A DNA stretch of 64,000 nucleotides from Bacteroidia bacterium (GTDB lineage: Bacteria > Bacteroidota > Bacteroidia > CAIKAF01). Made by a program: the position numbers and the translations under genes. The stretch covers positions 1-64,000 of the forward strand of contig JACVCJ010000012.1 of the NCBI GenBank assembly GCA_016742095.1. The letters are read 5' to 3'. Position 1 is the first letter of the stretch. Each line of letters starts with the position of its first letter. The notes beneath the pieces are model-generated. The model saw only the letters and a list, made by a program, of their open reading frames with translations, searched no databases and was not told the origin of the DNA. This document shows positions 8,480-15,726 of this stretch, piece after piece.

Positions 8480-8554
8480 TACCTTTGTGCTTTTAAACGC
8501 AAGGATGATATTGCCACCATGACCCTGGAAGATAAAACCAGTATCCGTGAATAA
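8480..8554 (+). other. Orphan -7 element with an 11-codon ORF (possible gene remnant)
   Basis: TACCTTTG (8480-8487) is a perfect -7 match. It is followed at 8519 by ATG and 11 codons (MTLEDKTSIRE) ending at 8554, then an A+T-rich stretch and the ABC-F terminator. It could be a leader peptide or the stump of a deleted gene; nothing more can be seen. Confidence 0.25.
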
Positions 8555-8578
8555 AAATTGTTGCATATACTAAAATAA

Positions 8579-8614
8579 AACGGCCGGCTGGAAAAGCGCC
8601 CGGCCGTTCTTTTT
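8579..8614. terminator. Strong terminator, likely bidirectional
   Basis: AACGGCCGG (8579-8587) and CCGGCCGTT (8600-8608) form a perfect 9-bp stem with flanking A- and T-runs, adjoining the ABC-F stop at 8615. Confidence 0.8.
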
Positions 8615-10204
8615 TCAATACAGTCCGATCGTACGTTCTGTGTGTAATTGTTCCAGGAAATGTGTATCGTGTGACACTACGATCAGCGTACCCTGGTACT
8701 CCCGTACAGCTTCCGTCAGGATCTCGATGTTCTGCATATCCAGGTTATTTGTCGGTTCGTCCAGTACGATCAGGTCGGGCGCTTTACTGCCGATGTTCAG
8801 GCAACAGAGTATCAGCCGCATGCGTTCCCCGCCGCTCAGTACGGCACAGGGTTTATCCCAGTACGTTCTTGTGAACAGGAATCGGTTCAGCCGGATCTTG
8901 ATATCGTGTTCCTGTAACCCGGACGTATTAAACTGCTGTGCCTGTTCGTATATACTTAGTTCATCTTGGAGTAAAGAATAGTCCTGATCAATGTACACAG
9001 CTCTGTCGCTGTTCCGCTGTATTTTACCGGAAGATTGTTCCAGGCGCCCTAACAGCATACGGATAAGACTGCTTTTACCGGAGCCGTTCGGGCCCTTCAG
9101 TGCAATGCGTTCTCCACTGTATATACTAAAACTAAGGGGCTGCTCCCACAGGTTCTGATCATTATACGAAATCTGCACTTTTTCAGCCTGGAACAATAAC
9201 TTGCCTTTATGTAATACGGAGTTGTCAAAATCGAACTTCATTTTGTCGCGGCCGGGCAATTCCTCCCGCAGTTCGCGCAGTTCCTGTGCAAGATCTCCTG
9301 TTTTTTCAGCATGTACGTTTTTGATACGTGCCGTACTTTTTTCAGCACTGTTTTTAAACGTATTCAGCATAATGGTGGGTAATCCGGCCTTGTCCTGCTT
9401 TTTACGTCCGCGGGCATCCAGTTTCTGCTGCCTTTCCAGGCTTTCGCGCTCTGTTTCCTTTGCTTTGCGCAGGGCTTTTTCTTTGCTTTTCAGGTCCTGG
9501 TCCAGCGCCTGAACTTCGATCTGCTTCTGTTCTGCATAAAAGGTGTAATTCCCGCCGTACACCGTAATACCATGTTTACTCAGTTCGTATACCGGGCTCA
9601 GCAGGTCCAGCAGCCTGCGGTCGTGACTTACGATAAGCATGGTACAGGTGGCCGACCGTATGAATTCGTACAACTTTTCGCGACCTTCCGTATCCAGGTG
9701 ATTACTGGGTTCGTCCAGCAATACAATTTCGGGTTTATGTATCGTAATTCCCGCCAGGAAAACCTTTGTTTTTTGTCCGCCGCTGAGTGTGCCCATCGAC
9801 TGCTGCAGGTCCGGGATGTCCAGCTGCCAGTATGCCAGTGCTTCCCGGCAACGTTCTTCAAGGGTCCAGTCCTCGTTCAGCGTATTCAGGTGCGTTTCTG
9901 TTACGTTACCTGCCAGTATTTCCTGCAGGGCCTGTAATTTTTCTCCCACGTTCAGGGCCTGTGCAATGGTAAGATCGTTGAAACGGCCGTATACCTGCGG
10001 AACGTAATAGGGCTGTGTGCTGCAGCTGATATGTCCTTCCGAAGCCTGCAGGCGGCCGGCCATAAGTTGCAGCAGGGTGGACTTCCCAGAACCGTTATTC
10101 CCGATCAGGGCGGCTTTATCGTTTTTAGAAAGACTCAGGTTTATATCGCGGAACAATACGTCCTTATCCGGGTGTGTATACCCGATGTTTTGTAAAATAA
10201 GCAT
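8615..10204 (-). CDS. ABC-F family ATPase (ribosome-associated)
   Basis: A 529-residue protein with two ABC cassettes and no membrane segments. Cassette 1 has Walker A GNNGSGKST (about 36-44), LSGGQ and LLDEPSNHLD. Cassette 2 has GPNGSGKSS, LSGGE and VLDEPTNNLD. A charged linker full of K/E/R (about 230-300) joins them, as in ABC-F translation factors that work at the ribosomal E site and, in some cases, give antibiotic resistance. The linker is short and the sequence is not enough to assign Uup, EttA or a resistance class. Its predicted promoter lies about 100 nt upstream, leaving a long leader. Confidence 0.93.
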   Translation of the reverse strand: MLILQNIGYTHPDKDVLFRDINLSLSKNDKAALIGNNGSGKSTLLQLMAGRLQASEGHISCSTQPYYVPQVYGRFNDLTIAQALNVGEKLQALQEILAGNVTETHLNTLNEDWTLEERCREALAYWQLDIPDLQQSMGTLSGGQKTKVFLAGITIHKPEIVLLDEPSNHLDTEGREKLYEFIRSATCTMLIVSHDRRLLDLLSPVYELSKHGITVYGGNYTFYAEQKQIEVQALDQDLKSKEKALRKAKETERESLERQQKLDARGRKKQDKAGLPTIMLNTFKNSAEKSTARIKNVHAEKTGDLAQELRELREELPGRDKMKFDFDNSVLHKGKLLFQAEKVQISYNDQNLWEQPLSFSIYSGERIALKGPNGSGKSSLIRMLLGRLEQSSGKIQRNSDRAVYIDQDYSLLQDELSIYEQAQQFNTSGLQEHDIKIRLNRFLFTRTYWDKPCAVLSGGERMRLILCCLNIGSKAPDLIVLDEPTNNLDMQNIEILTEAVREYQGTLIVVSHDTHFLEQLHTERTIGLY

Positions 10205-10316
10205 AGTGATCGTATTTCTTTTTCAACAGAATAAAAACGGGAAGCAACGCGGCTTGACCCTTATACCCGGAAAGAAATGATATCCTACACTATGCGTAAC
10301 TTTTGATTTGTGCAGG

Positions 10317-10348
10317 CAAAGGTACAAAATATTCAGATAAGGTTGCAA
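10317..10348 (-). promoter_or_regulatory. Promoter of the ABC-F gene
   Basis: On the minus strand TTG (10348-10346), 21 bases, then TACCTTTG (plus-strand CAAAGGTA, 10317-10324). The leader to the ATG at 10204 would be about 105 nt. Confidence 0.6.
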
Positions 10349-10413
10349 TTGATTGATTTTGAGAATTTATGTATGGTCGTTCTCTGTATATTATGCTCAG
10401 AAATTCGCGCACT

Positions 10414-11418
10414 ATGTTTATCAACCCTTCCTTTATGGCCGATATACGGGGCATTATCCTGCAGAGCCGGGAACATGCCGTACGTGCGGTGGACCATCAG
10501 CGCACACTGATGTACTGGCATATCGGCCGCCGTATTTTTGAAGAAGAGCAGCAGGGGCGCAAAAGAGCGGAATATGGAAAATACCTTATCCGGTATCTTT
10601 CTGCGCAGTTACAGCCGGAATTCGGAAGTGGGTTTTCGGTCCGGCAGATCAATCTGTTCCGGCAGTTTTACCGGGCATTCCCAATTGTGCACACACTGTA
10701 TGCACAATTGAGCTGGAGTCATTACAAGCTTTTGCTGGCAATGGATACAGAAGATCAGCGGGCATTTTACATTGCGGAAACACTCCGGAACAACTGGTCC
10801 GTACGGCAACTGGAACGGCAGGTCCGCAGCAGCCTGTACGAACGCCTCCTGGCGGGAAGCGACCGGGAAAAAGTACTGGCGATAGCGCGCAGGGAACAAC
10901 TTCCGGAGGAAGCTGCTGCTGTTATTAAAGATCCTTTGTTCCTGGAGTTCCTCGGACTTAAAGGCGATAAGGCCCTCTACGAAAAAGACCTGGAACAGGC
11001 CATTATTACACATCTGCAGGACTTCCTGCTGGAACTCGGCAATGGTTTTGCCTTCATTGCCCGGCAAAAACGTATACATATCGATGGCGATGATTTTTAT
11101 ATCGACCTGGTTTTGTACAACCGCCTGCTGCAATGCTTCGTAATTGTAGAGATCAAAACCGGGAAGCTGACGCACCAGGACCTGGGCCAGCTGCAGATGT
11201 ACGTAAATTATTACGACCGTGTGGAAAAGGCCGCGCATGAAAATCCCACGATCGGTATTTTGCTTTGTGCATCTAAAAATGATTCAGTCGTGAAATTCAG
11301 CCTGCCGGAAGGGCAAAAGCAGATCTTTGCCAGCCGTTATCGTCTATACCTGCCTACGGAACAACAACTGATTGATGAAGTGCAGAAAGAACTGAAACAC
11401 TTCCGGGAGAAAGAATAA
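10414..11418 (+). CDS. YhcG/DUF1016-type PD-(D/E)XK nuclease-domain protein, copy 1
   Basis: A 334-residue protein. The DUF1016 N-terminal domain (about 1-140; SREHAVRAVDHQRTLMYWHI, FGSGFSVRQINLFRQFY) is followed by a YhcG nuclease domain with the PD-(D/E)XK signature: D in DDFYIDLVLYN, EIK in FVIVEIKTGK, and the downstream GQLQMYVNYYD. The start was set at 10414 because the paralogue at 16716 begins at the same aligned residue. YhcG proteins are often seen near restriction or mobile genes but their substrate is unproven. A second copy in opposite orientation lies 4.3 kb away. Confidence 0.9.
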   Translation: MFINPSFMADIRGIILQSREHAVRAVDHQRTLMYWHIGRRIFEEEQQGRKRAEYGKYLIRYLSAQLQPEFGSGFSVRQINLFRQFYRAFPIVHTLYAQLSWSHYKLLLAMDTEDQRAFYIAETLRNNWSVRQLERQVRSSLYERLLAGSDREKVLAIARREQLPEEAAAVIKDPLFLEFLGLKGDKALYEKDLEQAIITHLQDFLLELGNGFAFIARQKRIHIDGDDFYIDLVLYNRLLQCFVIVEIKTGKLTHQDLGQLQMYVNYYDRVEKAAHENPTIGILLCASKNDSVVKFSLPEGQKQIFASRYRLYLPTEQQLIDEVQKELKHFREKE

Positions 11419-11489
11419 AGCAGACAAATACGGGTAATACCCATCGGTGGGTTGCGTTGTAAAAGAAGATAAAACGCATGAAACCGGTA

Positions 11490-11600
11490 TGTTGCGGGCG
11501 TGTCCCTCCTGCGTCGGGCCGGGCTGTACGCTCCAAGTCCTCGTCCTTCTGCGTCGGACTGCGGGCTTTCCGCTGCCATCCCTCACGCGGACGTACGTAA
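11490..11600 (-). ncRNA. Putative structured RNA or REP-like element
   Basis: Two imperfect copies of a unit (TGCGTCGG, then CGGGCTnTnCGCT on the plus strand) lie 40-42 bases apart, at about 11509-11534 and 11549-11577. They are enclosed by an outer stem GCGTG (11498-11502) / CACGC (11584-11588), with a local hairpin between the copies. The block is far more G+C rich than its flanks and non-coding in character. It resembles intergenic elements I know from other Bacteroidota genomes (possibly flavo-1 RNA), but no database match was made. The strand is uncertain. Confidence 0.4.
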
Positions 11601-11610
11601 CACGATACAA

Positions 11611-11739
11611 CTATTCGCTCTTCGATGGATTGGTCATTTCCCGTTCCTTCCAGGTCCCGGTTTTGCCGTTGAGCCGGTCGTGATAGTATTCCAGCACCGC
11701 AGATAAAAGAAAGAGGCAGGACAGGAAGTGGCTTTTCAT
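11611..11739 (-). CDS. Small ORF with hydrophobic N-terminus (42 aa)
   Basis: ATG at 11739 gives a 42-residue peptide MKSHFLSCLFLLSAVLEYYH... ending NPSKSE, with a signal-peptide-like core (SCLFLLSAVL). The structured element begins right after its stop. It may be a real small secreted protein or the stump of a longer gene cut by the element. It lies downstream of, and in the same direction as, the TPR gene. Confidence 0.35.
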   Translation of the reverse strand: MKSHFLSCLFLLSAVLEYYHDRLNGKTGTWKEREMTNPSKSE

Positions 11740-11790
11740 AGTCAGACTGTTGGTCGAGGAACGTTAAAGATAAATAATATCTGTTACAGC

Positions 11791-12672
11791 CTATTTTTTT
11801 CCGCCTACAGTCTTAAACCCATATAGTATTTTGGGGTCTTCATGATCATACATGGAAATATAAACAAGCTTTTTAACCGCTTCACCCTTTTCGTTCGTAT
11901 AATGTATTTCGTATTGGTCAAGCATGGCAATACCTAAAAACCCTTTGTCTGATTTATATCCACAACAACTACCTACACGCTCATAACTGACCGGTTTCCC
12001 ATTTACGTCGCGTAGCAGATTCAGGTACGCTCTCTCATTGGCTGGTCCACCATCAGGGCCTGGTCCGACTTTAACAGGATTTTCAGAAGTAAAACCGTAT
12101 TTATCATTATCGGCAGTTTGGGTAAGATAGAGTATCGGATATACGTCTCCTGGTTCTTCCTTACATTTATTTACCTTGCTTTCTGATTGTTTATCACCCA
12201 GTTTGTACGCAAGATTATAGTCCTCACATGCCTTATCTCTTTTTCCCAATAAATTATATAAAGTGCCTCTGTTATATAGAGCATCAATATATTTGTTGTC
12301 AACTTTTATCGCCTTATTAAAATCGGCCAGGGCACCTTTATAATCTGTTATATCCTGTTTTGCACAGGCTCGCCCGTTATAGGATTTTTTATGTTCCGGA
12401 TTTAATCTAATAGCTTCGTTAAAATCAAGAATTGCTTCTTCGTATCTTCTCTGCCAGCTTTTTACGGTAGCTCTGTTATACCAGAGTATAAATTCATCAT
12501 TCTTCAGAGCTATTGCCTGATCAAAGCAGTTTATTGCTTCATCCAGCTTTTCTGATTGGATGGCTTCTATTCCTTTTTGAAATAGGGAATCTACAGATTG
12601 GCAAAATAAAACAGGAGAGAATACAGAGCAAAAGACCGTAACCAGTAATCTTTTTATGATGCACTTTTTCAT
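11791..12672 (-). CDS. Secreted TPR-repeat protein with a C-terminal GSCC domain
   Basis: A 293-residue protein. A signal peptide (MKKCIIKRLLVTVFCSVFSP) is followed by four TPR units (about 30-165: FQKGIEAIQSEKLDEAINCF, LWYNRATVKSWQRRYEEAIL, KSYNGRACAKQDITDYKGAL, DALYNRGTLYNLLGKRDKA). The C-terminal domain holds GPGPDGGPANERAYLNLLRD and a Cys pair in RVGSCCGYKS. I have seen similar Cys-pair domains in Bacteroidota lipoproteins, but the function is unknown. The start at 12672 was preferred to 12708 because it gives a clean signal peptide. Codon use is clearly A+T richer than in the neighbours, which hints at transfer. Confidence 0.8.
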   Translation of the reverse strand: MKKCIIKRLLVTVFCSVFSPVLFCQSVDSLFQKGIEAIQSEKLDEAINCFDQAIALKNDEFILWYNRATVKSWQRRYEEAILDFNEAIRLNPEHKKSYNGRACAKQDITDYKGALADFNKAIKVDNKYIDALYNRGTLYNLLGKRDKACEDYNLAYKLGDKQSESKVNKCKEEPGDVYPILYLTQTADNDKYGFTSENPVKVGPGPDGGPANERAYLNLLRDVNGKPVSYERVGSCCGYKSDKGFLGIAMLDQYEIHYTNEKGEAVKKLVYISMYDHEDPKILYGFKTVGGKK

Positions 12673-12847
12673 AGGGGAGAACAGAATGTAATTGTTTTGA
12701 TAATGCAAACGTTTTTTAGAGTGTTTTATTGAGGTTAAATCGCTAAATGAGTTTTAAAAAATGTTAGTAGAGAGAAAATAAGTGTTGATTTTCTTGATGG
12801 CAAAGTGTTGATGAATGTTGAATAGGTTATAGAGATGAGAAATATCG

Positions 12848-13399
12848 TTAGGGTACCTTTCTTACAAACAACCCCGGGTAATCGACCACTAATCCCTCTG
12901 CATTCACCTGAATATCTGCCTCAAAGTCGTTCGGTACATTTTCGTAATGATAGACATACTCCGAAATGCGCCGGTATTTCTGCTGTACGGGCCGGATCTC
13001 CCCGGCGATCAGGTCGAGGTAAATTATGGAGATCAGCTGCTCTTCGCCTTCGCGCAGGTCCAGGCGGCGTATGGGCAGGGTATTCGTAAAAGGTGTAAGA
13101 GGAATGTCCACGTCCAGGCAGCCGTCGAATTGGGGTGCGGGTTGGCCGTTCAGTGTCCGGCTGTCCCTTGTATCGCTTTTCAATACGATGTTTTCCCAGC
13201 GGTCGCCGTAGCGGCTCTGCAGTTCCAGGTATTGGGTTTCCCATTGCGGATTCGTGTGCAGGCGATAATCTACGCGGTAAATGTTCCCTTCGTATATACC
13301 CGCGATCACGGATTCCACGCGCATTCCACCGGCTGTTCCATACAGCTGGCAATGCTCCAGGGAGTAATATGCACGGCCGGTCCAGAGAATTTGTTCCAT
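12848..13399 (-). CDS. Putative glycolipid-binding protein family (PF06475-like)
   Basis: A 183-residue cytosolic protein starting MEQILWTGRAYYSLEHCQLY. The LW-G-x3-SLE-C start, the VDYRLHTNPQWETQYLEL strand and the LPIRRL...QLISIIYLDL C-terminal half match the putative glycolipid-binding family. The biochemical role is not established. The reading frame is open further upstream, to 13750, but that stretch is only the shadow of the VOC gene. It lies 7 bp downstream of the VOC gene, so the two are co-transcribed. Confidence 0.75.
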   Translation of the reverse strand: MEQILWTGRAYYSLEHCQLYGTAGGMRVESVIAGIYEGNIYRVDYRLHTNPQWETQYLELQSRYGDRWENIVLKSDTRDSRTLNGQPAPQFDGCLDVDIPLTPFTNTLPIRRLDLREGEEQLISIIYLDLIAGEIRPVQQKYRRISEYVYHYENVPNDFEADIQVNAEGLVVDYPGLFVRKVP

Positions 13400-13406
13400 T
13401 ACGACC

Positions 13407-13787
13407 TTATCCCGTAAAAACTGTTGTTCTGTCCACGAAACAAACCGGGTTGCCGAAGGGGTCCCAGGCATAGAAGAGACGTTCGCCCCAGGGCATGGTG
13501 CTGATATCCGGATCGATATACTCGCTGGCCGATTCCAGGAATTTGCGGTGCACAGCCTCCAGCTCATCGGTAGCGATGTAAATGAACTGGTTCTCATGGA
13601 ATGACCAGGGCCTGTCGATACCATCACCGTCGGCCAGGGGATCGTAGCAGGCCAGTATGGTACCTTCCAGGTTGAAATAGTGCCGGCCCGGAGAGACCCG
13701 CTGCCCGGCCTGCCTGAAAATGCCGGCGTAGAAACGGGCCGCTTCTTCAATATTCTTTACGGGCAGTATAATGCGATACAACTTCAT
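13407..13787 (-). CDS. VOC-family (glyoxalase/bleomycin-resistance-like) protein
   Basis: A 126-residue vicinal-oxygen-chelate protein with paired babbb modules: MKLYRIILPVKNIEEAARFYAGIF at the start, then FIYIATDELEAVHRKF, and the typical end WGERLFYAWDPFGNPVCFVD. It is the size of the glyoxalase/dioxygenase superfamily's small stand-alone members; the substrate cannot be told. It is followed at once by the glycolipid-binding-like gene. Confidence 0.88.
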   Translation of the reverse strand: MKLYRIILPVKNIEEAARFYAGIFRQAGQRVSPGRHYFNLEGTILACYDPLADGDGIDRPWSFHENQFIYIATDELEAVHRKFLESASEYIDPDISTMPWGERLFYAWDPFGNPVCFVDRTTVFTG

Positions 13788-13832
13788 AGCAAACCCAAGT
13801 TACAAAAAAAGCGGGACAGGCCCGTCGTTCTG

Positions 13833-14378
13833 TTAAACGGTCCCGGTCGTTTCCGGTACTTTTTTGGCCTTGCGCTTCAGGACCAGGGCGCTGATCAGGG
13901 CAACGAGCAGACCGATCGGCAGCACTTCCATATAGGTAAGCAGCACCACCCACACGGGATTTTTGTACATCTGGCGGTAGCCGTCTATTTCTTCGGACTT
14001 TTCAGCCAGTTCCTGTGCCGTAGCTCCGTCGCGCACGCAATTGTTCATGACATGTTCGCCGTATTTTTCGATAAAATCGGGTACCCACAGGTAATACATA
14101 AAAAGCCAGGCCACTACGTACATGGTAGAGGCTATAAAGGCGATAAGTGCTCCGGTCTTAAACGCTTTCCAGAATGAAATAACCCCAGCCAGACGCCGGT
14201 TCCGGTAATCGCGTACGCCGGCAAAGACCAGGGAAAAGACCACGATCATGGAGGCATAACCTACAATATCATTGGCTTTAAAATCGGGCCGGTTATACAT
14301 CAGGTGGATCATCCAGACCAGGTTTGCGGTGAAAAGTACGCCTATGATCAGGCCGAAAATAAGTACGGTTTTCCTCAT
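13833..14378 (-). CDS. DUF4199 membrane protein
   Basis: A 181-residue inner-membrane protein with four predicted helices: about 4-24, 40-58, 78-98 and 145-166. A soluble segment rich in E/K lies between helices 3 and 4. The spacing fits the DUF4199 family common in Bacteroidota; its role is unknown. It lies downstream of a membrane-bound LuxR-type regulator, with a large hairpin and its own -7 element in between, so it is a probable target of that regulator. Confidence 0.8.
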   Translation of the reverse strand: MRKTVLIFGLIIGVLFTANLVWMIHLMYNRPDFKANDIVGYASMIVVFSLVFAGVRDYRNRRLAGVISFWKAFKTGALIAFIASTMYVVAWLFMYYLWVPDFIEKYGEHVMNNCVRDGATAQELAEKSEEIDGYRQMYKNPVWVVLLTYMEVLPIGLLVALISALVLKRKAKKVPETTGTV

Positions 14379-14411
14379 AAATTTTCTGTTTGAAATGAAT
14401 TAAAAACGCTG

Positions 14412-14481
14412 CAAAAATACAGGCCGGATAACAGAAAAGCCTCATACTTTAGTACCAAAAACGGTACTAAACAAAAGTATG
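14412..14481 (-). promoter_or_regulatory. Promoter of DUF4199 gene and upstream dyad
   Basis: Minus-strand TATTTTTG (plus CAAAAATA, 14412-14419) lies 34 bases before the DUF4199 ATG. Just upstream is a nested inverted repeat: CATACTT (14443-14449)/AAGTATG (14475-14481) and TAGTACC (14450-14456)/GGTACTA (14463-14469). It could end the luxR transcript or be an operator. Confidence 0.5.
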
Positions 14482-14489
14482 AATTTTTG

Positions 14490-14969
14490 CTAAGGTGTGA
14501 TCCTGAGTCTTTTAGATTTTTCGATGGCCTGCGTGCGACTCTTCACGTCCATTTTTACAAAAAGATTGGAAGCATGGGTTTTTATGGTGCTGACCGAAAG
14601 GAAAAGTTCGGCGGCAATTTCGGCATTGCTCAGGCCCCGGCTCATGCATTGCAACACCTCGTATTCCCGGCTGCTCAGGTTCAGTTTCTGAAGCTCCGTT
14701 TCGTTAATTCCGGCGTCCGCGGTCAGGGGAACGGGAATTTCCTTTTCTACAATAACGGTACGTACCTCCGGACTGCGTAAGCGGAAGGCCAGCCATATAC
14801 CCAGCACGGTAAAGAACAGGGCGATGAAGCCGGTATAGACTTCCTCTGCCTGGTCGGTGATCAGGAATTTCCACTGCAGCCATTTCAACAGCAATAACAG
14901 TAGGGCCATCAATGTACCATACCATAAAATGTACCTGTTCCTGAGATAAATGTTCTTAAGTGTGTTCAT
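14490..14969 (-). CDS. Membrane-anchored LuxR-type HTH regulator
   Basis: A 159-residue protein with two N-terminal membrane helices (about 12-32 and 44-62) and a C-terminal LuxR/GerE helix-turn-helix (about 95-155): LSSREYEVLQCMSRGLSNAEIAAELFLSVSTIKTHASNLFVKM. There is no receiver domain, so it is a one-component membrane-bound regulator. The link to the downstream DUF4199 gene is by position. Confidence 0.9.
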   Translation of the reverse strand: MNTLKNIYLRNRYILWYGTLMALLLLLLKWLQWKFLITDQAEEVYTGFIALFFTVLGIWLAFRLRSPEVRTVIVEKEIPVPLTADAGINETELQKLNLSSREYEVLQCMSRGLSNAEIAAELFLSVSTIKTHASNLFVKMDVKSRTQAIEKSKRLRITP

Positions 14970-15063
14970 TGTAAGGGCTTAAAGGTATGTAAATTCCGAA
15001 CAGCCTTTTGTTTTATATTTTTCATATCTTTAGTAGGAACAGTCTGAATTTTGAAAACAAGAT

Positions 15064-15717
15064 ATGATGCGCTCATTTTTATACTTATTGATGTTTTTTC
15101 TCTATTCTGGAGGGATGTATGCACAAAAGTTCTCGCTGCAGGTTGAAACGCTTACTGACAGATATTTCCTGACATTATCCGAAGAGCAGAAACCCTTTTT
15201 CAGAGCCTTGCTTAAACAACGGACACAAAGGTCCTGGCTGAAGCGGATTGACAAGCAGACCTATGATTACGCCTTCATTGAGGAACGCGTTTGCTTCGGG
15301 GAGCGGAGGAGAGAAGTAACGGAGCGTTATTTTATAGCTAATGACAGTATTCCAAAGTATGTATACATGAACGGCAAAAGTGTAGATCCGGCAAAGATTT
15401 ACGACGGATTCACGGTCTGGTATTCAAAAAATGTAACGTATTACACAACACTTCATCCTTTGAAAGAAAAATATTCTGCCCTGGCGGCGGTTTGTGAATT
15501 ACCCTATGATAGTGTACAGATATGGTCGCACGGTTGTGTCACTCCTGCTGATGCTAAGGAAACGTTTACAGCACGGCGCAGCGAAGAACTTAAAAAGACC
15601 TGGCAGATACAAACCATGATCGATCGACAGAAGCAACAGGTAGTGGTTTCGTTGCAGTATGCGCCTGAACATCCGATTTTTGTGACTTTAAGTTATAACG
15701 GCGTGTGGGACTGGTAA
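15064..15717 (+). CDS. Secreted protein of unknown function
   Basis: A 217-residue protein with a signal peptide (MMRSFLYLLMFFLYSGGMYAQ) and no domain that I recognise. The mature part is rich in K/R/Y and contains two cysteines (CELPYDS and HGCVTP). It stands alone between the LuxR gene and the second YhcG gene. Its composition is more A+T rich than the housekeeping genes. Confidence 0.65.
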   Translation: MMRSFLYLLMFFLYSGGMYAQKFSLQVETLTDRYFLTLSEEQKPFFRALLKQRTQRSWLKRIDKQTYDYAFIEERVCFGERRREVTERYFIANDSIPKYVYMNGKSVDPAKIYDGFTVWYSKNVTYYTTLHPLKEKYSALAAVCELPYDSVQIWSHGCVTPADAKETFTARRSEELKKTWQIQTMIDRQKQQVVVSLQYAPEHPIFVTLSYNGVWDW

Positions 15718-15726
15718 ACGAGGGAA

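Noticed and set aside
13400-13750. N-terminal extension of the glycolipid-binding-like protein
   Set aside because: It is the frame-shadow of the VOC gene, rich in Ser, Pro and Arg with no family match.
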